Positions 26,401 to 39,100 of a stretch of DNA of 64,000 nt are shown piece by piece. The stretch spans positions 27,319,578-27,383,577 of the forward strand of contig NC_086378.1 in assembly GCF_036588685.1 (NCBI RefSeq). Direction: 5' to 3'. A program made the position numbers and the translations under genes. The first letter of the stretch is position 1. Each line of letters begins with the position of its first letter. This stretch comes from Mytilus trossulus (taxonomy: Eukaryota; Mollusca; Bivalvia; Mytilida; Mytilidae). The notes beneath the pieces were generated by a model. It had not been told where the DNA came from and did no database searches. It worked only from the letters and a program-made list of their open reading frames with translations.

Positions 26401-26890
26401 CAAACATACATTTCTTTGTTTACATCAGTATAACTTATTTACCTCTAAGCCTCACATAAATATACAATAGGGGGACCCTTGCTGACACGTCAAGTTTCTA
26501 GTTTGACGACGTCTCCTAATTTGTTTGATATACAGATCGGGTTTAGATTTCTGCATGCGAACTTTCTTCCATAAAAGACTTGTCAAATTGTGATAATCTA
26601 AGAAAAATGAATTGTAAATAGCTAAGGTGAAAGAGCTTGTCATGTGTTATTTACAACTGATAAAATCCTTCCAGTCCATAGAACAATACCATCCTTCCGT
26701 TAGTTTACATAAGATAATTTCCTATCGATACGATGCATTAAATAACATGGTTGCTAATCTTAAAACAAAGATTGTACCTAAAACAAGATATTTCATTTAT
26801 ACGACCATTTCGTAACCAGGAACTGACAAATGAACAAATAGTTTCAGTTTTAATTCGAATTGAAAATAAAGTGTAAATTCTGTTGGAGAT
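23411..26890. other. Spacer between the divergent tetraspanins
   Basis: Roughly 3.5 kb between two start codons on opposite strands, so both promoters should lie here. No TATA or initiator could be assigned. It contains the dispersed repeat at 24420-24690 and a short repeat-like segment at 25100-25200 (GGCTATAAAAGGC). The remaining ORFs resemble no family I know. Confidence 0.5.
24420..24690 (+). repeat. Dispersed retroposon-like repeat, long copy
   Basis: Runs from TTGTCGTTTGTTAATGTGGT to TTGGCACTCATACCACATCT. The same order of segments is seen at 30950-31205, and its 3' half at 13440-13570. No coding capacity. Confidence 0.7.
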
Positions 26891-29800
26891 ATGGCTGAAT
26901 ATAGCTTTGGACAAAATTTAGCTCGATTATTTTTAGTGATTTTCAATCTTATTTTTGTGGTAAGAAATTTATTAAATTTTAATTTGTAAAATTATAATTT
27001 GAAATTGCAAAAACCACTCTTGTCACTTCTATATTTTAGTGATAGATATAACATATGTTGTCTGGGTACATGTGCGTCATACTAAATCGTGCGATTTTCA
27101 AATAAAAAACGAAAATTTTCATATTTCTTACGAAAAACTAAGAAATTTCAAAATTCAAATTGAGCTTTTTGTAGAATTAAACTGTAATTTTGAGATACAT
27201 AAACCTAGCACATTGGTGTTTCATACATGTCATAGAAGTTTGGAGAAGATTCAGTATTTTCCAGAACTCAATCTGATATGAAGCCTCTTGTGGATTGAGA
27301 TTTCCATGACGTTCTAATAGATGCGATGATATTTAAAATTCACACGCATCTTTTTTTTTTTAAATTAAATTGGTAAAGAATTTCTGAATTATTGTTCAAC
27401 ATAAAACGTTTTTTTTTTAATATATTGAGATTTTATAACACAGTTAATGTCTTAGTTTCAAATTTTTTTTATTGGTAATTATTTAGCTCAGTTTTATGAT
27501 AAAATTATGTTTACCTTCTAACTTCAAAATTCATACAGTATTTTTTCCTTTCTTTTTGTATCTCTTTCTTTGCCAACTAACGACTAAGTATGTTGGTTAG
27601 TTGTAGGAATTGAGTGGTGAGTTCCTTACTGCATATAAAATCAACTTTTGTTTGGGGGGGGGGCTTAAAAAGCAAAATAATACAATAATTGGTCACTGTT
27701 TATTCCACAAAAAGTACAAAACTATAAGGCAAGTCGTAAATTAAGTGACGTAAGGCAAGCAGTGAGTAAAGACATTCGAGGTTTTTTATGCAAACATCAA
27801 ATTTACTGCAGACTGGCTAAAGACAAAAGAAAACTTGTAATATATAGTCGTTTTTGGCACAGCTTTTTTGGAATTTTTCGAAAAACTAAGGATTTTCTTA
27901 TCCCAGGAGTAGATTACCGTAGCCGTATTTGGCACAACTTTTTTGGAATTTTGGGTCCTCAATGCTCCTCAACTTTGTACTTGTTTGGCTTTTAAACTGT
28001 TTTGATATGAGCGTCACTGATGAGTCTTATGTAGACGAAACGCGCGTCTGGCGTATTAAATTATAATCCTGGTACCTTTGATAACAATTACACCACTGGG
28101 TCAATGCCACTGCTGGTGGACGTTTCGTCGCCAAGGGTATTACCAGCCCAGAAGTCAGCACTTCGGTGTTGACATGAATATCAATTATATCGTCATTTTT
28201 TAAATTTCCTGTTTACAAAATTTTGAATTTTTCGAAAAACTAAGGATTTTCTTAACCAAGGAGTAGATTACCGTAGCCGTATTTGGCACAACTTTTTGGA
28301 ATTTTGGGTCCTCAATGCTCTTCAACTTTGTACTTGTTTGGCTTTTTAACTGCTTTGATATGAGCGTCACTGATGAGTCTTGTGTAGACGAAACGCGCGT
28401 CTGGCGTATTAAATTGTAATCCTGGTACCTTTGATAACTAATTTAAGGTTAACAATTTAGAGAAATCCTCTACATAAATGTTTTGCTACTTACTAAAAAT
28501 AGATAATCTTGGTAGTAACAGTTCACCTTGATCTTTGTGATTAATTTTGTAACAAGTTAAATGGCAAAAAAAGATAGTGCAATTATATAACGACAACAGC
28601 AAAATGTTGCCATTCCGTTTATAAGATTTCCATTAGTATGCACATTCAGAAATTTAAAATTCTCATCCGAAATTCAAATTATATTCCATGAAAAAAATTA
28701 GTAATCTGTCGTGGAAAATACTAAAGGGGATCTAGAACTAATAAATCGAGGAGATCCTGACAAGGCATTGACAAAGGCAAGACAACCCTATGTGTACCAA
28801 CAAGTCCACAAAAGTCTACATACATAAAAACCAATTAGAAAAATAAGACAAAACATGGGTTCTTAGTGTAGGATGTTAGATGGGATTGATAGGGGAGCTC
28901 TGATTCCAAAATCTCTACTATCAACGCCAACATCTTTCCCTCTTATTTCCTGACGAAAGTCGGTCTAAAAGTAGTTTCAAAAATATCTCCATTTTTGCTC
29001 CATCTCCCACCCCTGTTTGTCCCCTGACTCCCGCTTCCATTCTCTCCTCATTCCCATGCATGTTCCTTACTCCTGTCCATTACCTTTTACAAGGTGGCCT
29101 ACAACATGTTAGTAACTGTGGAAAACTGGTTCACGAGCAATATTCGTCATTAAAATCAAACATTATTTTAATATGATTCTAGGAATCTGATAGGCGTATA
29201 CATTTTCTATATCATGTAAATACTTGTACTTCTTTGATATACTGACTTACATTTTTCATGTATAATACATATATATTTTATTAGAATACGTTTAACTATA
29301 TACATATATTAAAACGAGTCTAAATTGAAAACTACTGTACGTTCAAACCTATGATTGCGTTGGATAAAAACCGCAATTTTTATACGTGTGCATGTAAAAC
29401 AAATTAATATTTCGTTGTAGAAGGGTCTAAAACAGCACAAACAACATTTTCCAAAAGACCAAACAAGTGAAAAAGTATATTTAAACAAAAAACATTTGAC
29501 TAATATATGTATATATATAGAAAATACGATTTCTATGTTGTTTGTTTTATCTGAATGATTTAAAAAACATAATTTTGTAGTGTAACTATTGCTCAAACTC
29601 GTTCTGAATATACATGAAATATTTGCCATTGAATAATAAATAAGCAATTAAATTTGCCTTTTAAACATTTTTTTATTCGAGCGTCACTGATGAGTCTTTT
29701 GTAAACGAAACGCGTGTCTGGCGTAAGTGTAAAATTTTAGTCCTGGTATCTATGATGAGTTTATTTATTCAATCAATATCGATCTGAAAACTTATTCTGA

Positions 29801-32800
29801 AAGTACAATTTTTGGTTTTGGGTATTCGTTTCGATAAAATTCATTGTTCGTCAAAACATCAGTTTTGATACCAAACGAAATCTATTTAACCATTGAATTG
29901 AATATGTAAATGTATGAGGTCGGAAAACGAATATTGTTTTAGGAATCTAAGTTCTTTCAAACATAAAACATAATTTATCAACACTTTAGTAAGCCAAATT
30001 GATGTGCGCTGTATTTTACTCTTATTTTGTAGATTGTTGGCTTAGCTCTGATTGTCGTGGGTGGACTATTGAAAGCTGGAGCGGAATTTCTGGATGCACT
30101 AGGAAGCTTTGTCAAAGAAATCCCGGGTTTAGGAAATATTGCCATTGTAATTATTGTTTTTGGAGTTGTGATTTTCCTGATTGGTATATTTGGTACCTGT
30201 GGATCATGCTGCAGTGTGAGATGTATGCTGATATTGGTATGTTTCTGATATTTCTTGTTTTTCAATCAGTATTAAACATTTGTAAATTTTTAATATGCAC
30301 GTGTAAACAGCAAATCCCTTATACGGTATAGTATATAATCGTGTTGTTTGGACAAGAGTTTCCGGTTGACAGTATATGCAGAAAAGATCTACGAAGCATC
30401 AAATTTTCAAAATGTTATTTCATTTTCAGTATGCTGTGTTATTGATGATTATAACCCTAGCTGAGATAGTTCTGGTAGCACTTTTATTTTCTGGAAAGGT
30501 AAGTACTAGTTGAAGTAAAAGCACAAAGTCATGTTAAAATCAAATTTGCAAAACATTTATATGTTCTATTTGTGTATAACATAAGGGCATACCATTGATA
30601 AGTAACTGATTTATTGACACTGTTGTCTATTAATGAATTTAATATTCGAATTTTTGGGGAAATAAGTATCTCTGTAAATTATGAAGTAGTTCTTAAATAG
30701 GAAACGTCGATTAAAAAAAACCTGCTACAGTATGGTGATTTTTTTAAATATGCATAATGAATTTCGGTTTGATCTATCTGAGGAGTTGTTAAGCCTTTTT
30801 CAATTAATCTTTATAGTTTGTTCTTGTGTTGTACTGTTATGTAGTTATGCCACTGTCCCTGGGATAGGGTGATGATTGGCGACTTTACACTAACTTAACC
30901 CCGCAACATTATGTATGAATGTGCCTGTACAAAGCCAGTTGCCTGTAATTCAGCAATTGTCGTTTGTTGATGTGTAACATATTTGTTTTTCGTTCAATAT
31001 TTTGTACATAAATTAGGCCGTTACTTTTCTCGTTTGAATGGATTTCATTTCGGGATCTTTTATAGCTGACTAAGGACACTAAGCGGTATGGGCTTTGTTC
31101 GTTGTTGAAGACCGTACAGTGACCTACAGTTGTTCTGTGTCATTTGGTCTCTTGTTGAGAGTTGACTCATTGACAATTATAGCCGACATCTTCTTTTTAT
31201 ATATATATATATACAAAAAAATGTATTTATATATTGATATTTCAGTTGGATAAATTAGTTACTGTCGGGTTCTCAAACTTATCAAAGAAGTACAAAATGC
31301 CGACTAACCTCAATGCGATCGATTCGAAAGATATCGTTAGTAGGTTGATTGATGCCGTTTTCATTAGTGTAAGTATCACAATAATTAGTCCGAAATCGGT
31401 GAGATTATACTTACTTAACATACAGAAAACATGAATTTTCCATGTATATTTTTTACTGACAAGTCACACATCAAATATATCAGTACATAGCTTTGAATCC
31501 ATACTATCATTTTATGATAGACAATCAATAGCATAAAAATGTCCAACCCTTACTCTACAGCAACTATAGAATATACATGCCCCACGCCAGGAATCATTTA
31601 AAAAGTGCATTTTACACTTATTTTTGGTTTTTTTTTTTTAGCCCTAAAAAGGTCCCAAAAATTTGTCATCTCGCTCCGCTCGGCGATCTTTAAAAACTTC
31701 GCACCCCCTTTTTAAATTCCTGGATCCGCACCTGAACATGATAATCTAAACGAGGTCAGAGTCATGGGCCTTGCTCGGCCAAAAAATACATTGTTTACCT
31801 TACATGACTCTTACATATAGTTATATCTACACACAAAATATATGAACAGGCGCAAAGCGGTAGCAAGTTATAGAATCCAATCAAGCTGTGTTAAGAGAGA
31901 GCCATATCTCTTGCACGTTAAAGACACCCTTGTAGATTTCGAAAAAGAGTAGGCTAATGCCGCTACAAGGCAGCACTCGCGCCCGCAAAGTGGAAAGGGA
32001 TTAATATAAGTTGCAAAACTTGTTTCCCAATCCACTATAAATAAATATGTTTAAACTAAGCTAGTAGACATTTTTCTCGGCAGCCAATCGTTACGAATTA
32101 TTCAAACAGAGGCAAGGACAAATACTTGTTAAACGTTCATTTCAATAAATTTCCCCTGATTTGTCATCACTGAGGCTGGAGTTGTATACAAAATCATATT
32201 AAAATATGTGACATTATACTAATTTCTTTATACTTAGCCTTATCATCGGTCATTTCAAGTTACGCATTGATTACATGTATACGTATATAAACACATGTTT
32301 TAAGGTAAACTTTCATATTATTCAGTTGAAGTGTTGTGACACTGAGAATGTACCAGGAGCAAGCCCAATCAAAATTCCACCGTCTTGTTGTGTGGGATTA
32401 ACCCAAAAAGTGCTAGAATCTGGTGATCTGAGGGGTTATCAGGAATGTTCTGATAATCCGTCAGCTACAAACTCCTATATGGACAAGGTAAATTTTTAGT
32501 TATAAGAATAGCATTTGATGATTTGTATATTTGGTAGCATATTAAGGAACATCATACTAAAAGAAACAATAATGTGTCCACAGTACACGGATGCCCCACT
32601 CGCACTATTATTTTCCATGTTCAGTGGACCGTGAACTTGGGGTTAAAACTTTTATTTGGCATTGAAATTAGAAAAATCATATCGTAAGGAACATGTGTAC
32701 TAAGTTTCAGGTTGATTGGACTTCAACTTCATCAAAAACTACCTTGAACAAAAACTTTAACCTGGAGCGGGACGAACGGACGTACGGACGAACAGACGGT

Positions 32801-34986
32801 ACGACGAACGGACGTATAGACCAGGAAACATAATGCCCATCTAATATCGTAGGTGGGGCATAAGCATTACAAGTATATTTAGTATTTAATTGGCAGTCTT
32901 CTGAATTACAGTAACACTATAGGCAAGGCAAATTTACAAGAATACGAAATTTGGTTGCCTTTTGAGACGAATGTTTCATCTACAAATGAAGCAGAAGTAA
33001 TGTGTATCCTTAAAAAAAATCAAATGTAAACATTTCAATTATAAACAAGATTATTCTGAAATGTCATCTGTCATTAGCAATAAAGTAAATCAGACTTTGA
33101 TTTGCTATGTCCATCCATCATTTTGGATCTAGTGAAGTGATCTTTTTTTATGCCCCACCTACAATAGTTTGTCTGTCCAGTTTCAGGTTAACGGTTTTGG
33201 TCGAGGTAGTTTTTGATGAAGTTGAAGTCCAATCAACCTGAAACTTAGTATATAAGTTCCTTCTCATATGATCTTTCCAATTTTAATGTCAAATTAGAGT
33301 TTTGACCCCAATTTCACGGTCCACTGAACATAGAAAATGATAGTGCGAATGGGACATCCGTGTATTTGGAACACGTTCTTGTTATATATATCATGATAAA
33401 AGTTGCCTGTCTCATTCCCGAAGAAATCTTATCGTTTACATTTGATATGATTTTAAACCTTCACTGCTTTATCATTCAATCGTATATTTCCTACCATATT
33501 TGCACTGTCTACTTTGATCAAATATTACTCGCACTTATATTTTTTTCTAGAGTTGTGGTGTAGCATTAATTGACTTGATGAGAAACAATCAAGCATACGT
33601 CATTGGTATTGGTGTAGCTCTACTAGTGATTGAGGTAGGGAGATCTACATTGAGTAATTACCACTATACATTTAGTAAATGTATATTCAACTTACGTAAT
33701 AGTGTTCAAGAATACATGTATATCTAATGAAACTTGATGACAATTGTTGGTATTTTTCGTAATTGGGAATTTTCTATTTCTGAGAGATAACTAGTACGAA
33801 CATGCCAGCGTTAAATATTAAGAAGTACAAGTTGATACATTATTCATGTTGTCTAAAGCAGCGACTTTAAAGAGATGACACGATGAGAGTTGCATGAGAA
33901 GTACTTTAGGCTATTTCAGCAATTAAATGATAAGTATAAGCTAAGGTGAGCGTTTTTGTGAAATCATTACTAAATTGGTATTACAATTTGTAAAACATGC
34001 AAAGAAAATGTTATTTATATTACAAATATTTTTCCCTAGTAAACGATAGATAACTCAAATATCAAAACTTGTTCAGGAATCCCTCATATCAAATTCAATA
34101 CATAATAAGTTAATAACACATAACGCGCTTTCTTGGATGCCGCTCGTACGTACAGGACAGCTTCAATGGCACTGAATTACCTATAATCTCGTCACGAAAC
34201 ATTCAATCTGAGAAATAATGTCAATTGTGCCTTTTACCATTGGGTGATACGTCAAAATGGACTAAATAAAAATCCTGCAGCATACACAAAATTATGCCAC
34301 TTCATTATATGTTTTAGTTAAAAGTCTCACGATTTGGAATTGGCTATTCGTGTTTAAAATTTACATGAAACGTAATGGCGTTGAATTCTTTAAAAGATCT
34401 TGTCCATCACGTGAATGTAGCATAGCACCTTTGTACATACAGTTTGCACCATATTAAAACTTTTCGATTCCGACCAGCCGTGGCTAGGTATTTATACATC
34501 CATTCAGCCGTGGCTAGGTATTTATACATTCCGACCAGCCGTGGCTAGGTATTTATACATCCATTCAGCCGTGGCTAGGTATTTATACATTCCGACTAGC
34601 CGTGGCTAGGTATTTATACATCCATTCAGCCGTGGCTAGGTATTTATACATTCCGACCAGTCGTGGCTAGGTATTTATACATCCATTCAGCCAAGCATTT
34701 CTCCATTTATTTAGGAACCAGCAGTCTTCTTTAACAAAGAAATTTCTTTTTCACAATTTCTTCGGGGAACTCGTTTTATGTCAGTGTTTTAGTCGGTATT
34801 GGACACATACAGTCTAATAAAATGTCACAAACTTTATTGAACAACACACATTCTCATATATAAACCTACAAGAAACCTATAAATATATGATACTATTTTT
34901 TTTTATATTTTCAGCTTTTGTGTATAGCCTTTTCTTTGTGGATTTGTAGCCAGATCAACAAGAAAAATAGAGTATCTTCGATTTAA
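26891..34986 (+). CDS. Tetraspanin 2 (7 exons, 260 aa)
   Basis: Exons are 26891-26959, 30033-30236, 30430-30498, 31246-31368, 32326-32487, 33551-33634 and 34915-34986. Lengths are 69, 204, 69, 123, 162, 84 and 72 nt, all GT-AG and phase 0. Membrane segments lie near residues 10-35, 58-79, 89-111 and 222-248. GTCGSCC follows TM2 and Glu103 lies in TM3. The large extracellular loop has paired Cys158-Cys159, PPSCC (173-177), Cys196 and Cys211, the six-cysteine layout. Residue 160 is Asp, so the usual CCG reads CCD. Seven phase-0 exons with an 84-nt exon 6 match tetraspanin 1, so the two probably arose by inverted duplication and then diverged. Its function as a membrane organiser is inferred from the family. 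The ATG at 26891 is the first that gives a TM1. Confidence 0.92.
27868..28438 (-). repeat. Two tandem units of the GACGCGCGTTTCGTC family
   Basis: Units begin near 27868 and 28227 with GAATTTTTCGAAAAACTAAG. Each ends in GTAGACGAAACGCGCGTCTG and CCTGGTACCTTTGATAAC. Between them lies the linked module (CCACTGCTGGTGGACGTTTC...GCACTTCGGTGTTGACATGA, 28090-28190). Period is about 360 bp. They sit in tetraspanin 2 intron 1. Confidence 0.8.
29672..29760 (-). repeat. Dispersed repeat fragment, GACGCGCGTTTCGTC family
   Basis: Inverted partial copy of the 11811 family with core CGAAACGCGTGTCTGG, in tetraspanin 2 intron 1. Confidence 0.75.
30950..31205 (+). repeat. Dispersed retroposon-like repeat in tetraspanin 2 intron 3
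   Basis: Diverged copy of the 24420-24690 repeat, ending in a (TA)n tract shortly before exon 4. Confidence 0.6.
32545..33370. repeat. Inverted pair of a dispersed repeat in tetraspanin 2 intron 5
   Basis: 32545-32870 (ending GTAGGTGGGGCATAA) and 33150-33365 (starting TATGCCCCACCTACAAT) are diverged inverted copies. They share the block around TGATGAAGTTGAAGTCCAAT and its complement, with about 280 bp between them. The left copy also has short GAACGGACGTACG repeats at 32770-32820. Confidence 0.8.
34465..34692 (+). repeat. 30/31-bp minisatellite in tetraspanin 2 intron 6
   Basis: Seven units of GTGGCTAGGTATTTATACAT with alternating spacers (CCATTCAGCC or TCCGACCAGCC), giving a 61-bp higher-order period. 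The last unit degenerates at CAGCCAAGCATTT. Confidence 0.9.
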
Positions 34987-35806
34987 ATAATGAGACGAAA
35001 CACACAGTAGAGGCAGTAGAAAGATTGAATTTGACTTTGGTTGGACAATTGATTTAGTGATTTGAGAAACAATTCGTTATCTTATCTTGATTTAAATTTA
35101 AAATGTTTGTGACTGTTGCATTTTTCGTTGCAGTTATCTTCCAGAAGAAGTTTTAATATTCGGTTTTGAATATTTTTTATTAATCCGTCCTATCTAAGCT
35201 TTTTTTTTATTTCATTTACAAAAATGTCTGTTATTCAGAAATCCGTCCAATTTTAGAACGTATTAGTTATATTAGGATGCACATTTGGTGTTAATTTATT
35301 CTCTTTTTATATACAAGATTGGTATTTCTGATTCAGTGATTGAAATCATCAAGCTTAAACCCATGCTATGTTTTTTTCTTCATCATATTGTAGCATAATA
35401 GTAGTTTTGTTAACAACTTTATTGGTCTTATTTAAAGCGTTTTTGATTAGAAATATAAACTGTTATTGAAAATATTTTTGTTTATCTTATTCATAGATGA
35501 ATGTTATGTTAAAATATGAATGTTGAAAAACTTTATAACCATTATGACATGAAATGAAACAACTCTTCAACAAGAGACCAAATGATGTAAAGGTTGACAA
35601 ATAAAAGCCACTGCACGGCCTTCGACAATGAGCAAAACTGATACATAGTACGATACAAAAGGCCCGAAAATATCCATGTAACTGTAATTCGAACGTTTTT
35701 TGTGTGTATTTTTGCTGACCATGTTCTGATTTTGTGTCATGGATGTATACCCTATATCCTTTGTCTTTCTGTTATGTATTGTATTGTTTTATTCAATCCG
35801 AACCGA

Positions 35807-35812
35807 AATAAA
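35807..35812 (+). promoter_or_regulatory. Candidate polyadenylation signal of tetraspanin 2
   Basis: AATAAA about 820 bases after the stop. A minus-strand AATAAA lies nearby (about 35829-35834) and could serve the convergent SDR gene, so the two transcripts may end almost back to back. Confidence 0.4.
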
Positions 35813-35981
35813 GTTTAATAATTTTTTTTTTATTTTCTCTATTATTATCTAGTTTGAAAATATTCCAAAATGAAAATAGCGTCAGGTCATTGGTTTAATT
35901 TCCATCTTTAAGTCATTCATTTAAACACGCACAACGCTATGGTGTTAGCTTTAACAAATATCAAACATAATGCATTAAATT

Positions 35982-36093
35982 CCAGTATGGCGACAAGCAA
36001 TAACAAATTCCGGTATGGCGATAAGCAATAACAAATTCCGGTATGGCGATAAGCAATAACAAATTCCGGTATGGCGATAAGCAATAACAAAGT
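35982..36093 (+). repeat. 28-bp tandem repeat, four copies
   Basis: Four units of ATTCCGGTATGGCGATAAGC plus AATAACAA. The first unit differs at two bases. It lies in the 3' flank of the SDR gene. Confidence 0.9.
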
Positions 36094-36126
36094 CAAATAT
36101 ATAAACAATTCATTAAGATATAAGGT

Positions 36127-39100
36127 CTATAAAGGGAATTCTCTGTTTTGTACAAGAACTTCATTTATTGCAACATTTTCCGGCTGTGAAACAGCATACA
36201 ACACAGCATTGGCTATGTCTGTTGGATCTAGAAGTTTTCCGGCTTGGTATGAGGTGTCTAAGTCTTTCGACTGTAAAATACAATTAACGCTTTTATTTAG
36301 CTAGAACAAAATATTATGGAGAAAACACACAAATTTATAATTACACTTCATATAACATTCGAACTGAACAGTATTCAACGTTTGTTTCTGATTCAATATT
36401 ACAGAAGTAGCTACTTTAACAAGTAATCATGTAGACAATGCAGCACAGTTAATTGATGGCGTCATATGCTAAATAAGTTAGTTGCCAATCTAATCCGCTA
36501 AATGGACTTATGCTTATCTTTATGTCGTTTTCTTTTGATCAAAGGGATGTCTATTTATCTTTGATTTATGTTTTTTTTTTCTCCCCATGGTATTTTCCCC
36601 GGTTTTAAATATATATATATGCGAAAGCAAATTTACAGATCTAACATTGTTGGGTTGATGTTTAGACGAGTTGTATATACATTATGTACACAGCCATGTA
36701 TCACCATCATTAATGGCGATCCGATGGATACATCTGTTGTAGGGTTGTCACTGACTCAGACGTACTTATGTATATATATATATATATATATATCACCATG
36801 AGAAGGGTTAGGCCTCCGTTGCAAAGGCCAGTGCATCGTTTCATTTGGACAAATTGAGAAACGTATCTTGTCTATTAACAAGTACCTTGCTTTGTCGTTG
36901 CTTAGGATAAAAAAAAAAGTTACTATTTAACTAAAAGTTTCACTCTTCAATTAACATACCTGTGGATCAGGATGCGTTTTGTCTCTGTCTTCGACGGAAA
37001 CATCTCCCGGCTGGATACACGTGACTCTTATTCCAAATTTACACACTTCCTGTCGTAACGTCTGGGAAAATCCTTCCACATAAAACTTAGTTCCTGTGTA
37101 AACTGCTAGACCCGGGTATCCCTGTATAAACAAGATTCTTGACTGGTTAACAAAAGTGCAAAATTTCATTTTAAGTATGTCATGCGTTTGTTTGATAGAC
37201 ACAATATTTCAAAAATTTTGACCGTACCATTTGTTATTTAGGGAGCTACCATTTGATTTTTATGGGGGGGGGGGGCTAGGATGAAAAATTTTGTCCTGCA
37301 TTTTTTTTTAGCTGTAATCTCTGTCCTGCCTTTTTTTCACCCTGCTCTGTCCTGTCTTTTTTTTTTAAAGTTTATCCTGACTTTTTTTTACCTAAATTGT
37401 CGTCCTGCCTATTTTTTTCAAATGCATCCTAGCCCACCCCCCCTAAAAATAAAATGGTAGCTCCCTAATTGTTTAAAATATAACCTCGAGGATGTATTTA
37501 AACGTGTAATTTAAGGCCGAAGTTTATGATAATAAAAGAACACAACCATAACAGTCTCATTATTTCATCTTTCTTTAAAGTTTACATTTTCTAGGTTACT
37601 GGTTGGAAGAAAAAAAGTAGCGACCAACATGTGATATATGACATAAGGATAATATTTGTAAACTTACCTTTTTACCAGAATCAGATGACATATTGACTAT
37701 ATGACCAGAACGTTGTTTTATCATTCCATCAAGTACAGCCGCAGCACAATTGGTTAAACCCTGATATTAAAGAATAAAATATCAGTGTCTGCAAATCTGA
37801 CGGGACGTGGGTTACAAATTTATTCAATCATGCAAAAATAACGGATAATTTCGGGTTCGTGGAATACAAATACTTTTAAAAGGCATCAATTTTCTATAAT
37901 CTCCAAAGTTATTCGAATTTTTGCGCAACAGGAACTGCACACCCTTCGGGATCTCATGAGTTTTTCTCTGATTTTACGGGAAATCCGTGTTGTTAAATCT
38001 TTGGTTCGTATGCAGTTATTGTATTTTTTCTACTTTTTTGTTTGTTTGACCATGGTATTGTATCTAATGCCTCTCTTCGATCTTCCGATTGCTGGGTAGG
38101 TATCTTATCATTTTCGAGGCGATTTTTTTTATATTTTTGAATTCAATTTTAAGCAGAAATCGACTTAATTATCAAACAATTCAAAACGTTATTGTTAAAT
38201 TTATCACCGACCAGCATTACAACTGCTATAAATTATCGTTGAATAAATAGTACAAGAGGCTATATTTATACTTAAAAACGACAAATACCTGAAAATTTTA
38301 ATTATTTTTTAATTCAATCAATGCGTTATGTTTTGAATGAACATATGCAATTACAGCGGATTCCATTGAGTGTGTAGCCAAAGGTAATATCTTTGGTTAG
38401 CTTGCTTGTTAGCTGAACCGTGAAGTCTTTATAAGGTAAGGTATACTACCCTCATTTCAAAGTAGCATAGTCCAACAGACAGATCGGTTGGTTTTTTTCT
38501 GTCGGACTAGTCTATTCTTAAAGTAGGGTAATTTACCTAACCTAACAATGACTTCATGGTTCAGCTAACGAGCAATCTAACCAAAGATTATACCTAAGGC
38601 TTCACACTCAATGGAATCTGCTGTAAGCCTTTCTTATTTTCTTACTTTGATGTTTACATCGATTTGTTCTTCCCAGAGATCTTCCATTTGATTCTGCATA
38701 AGACTATAATACCACAACCCAGCATTATTTACCAAAATATCTACTGGACCTAACTTTGTTATTGTTTCATGAACTAACGCCTTAATCTGTAATAAAACGT
38801 GTGAACTACATTGGTCTTATAATCTAAATACAAATCTTACCGAGTCTAGGTTACCATAATACAAAAGAACACGAAAAGCACAGTAATAAAATAATTTGCA
38901 CCAAGTTGGAAGTTCTGTATTTCTAAATGATATATCATGTATATAGGATTCATGAACCTAATATAAATCATTCATTATTTTTCATCAAATTCATCTAATT
39001 GCATCATCAACGAGATGTATGTCTGTAATAAAATTGAGAATGGAAATGGGAAACGTGTCAAAGAGACAACAACCCGACCATAGAACAGACAACATCAGAA

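Noticed and set aside
34465-34692. Regularly spaced direct repeats resembling a CRISPR array
   Set aside because: Spacers are only two alternating sequences, the setting is an animal intron and there are no cas genes. It is a minisatellite.
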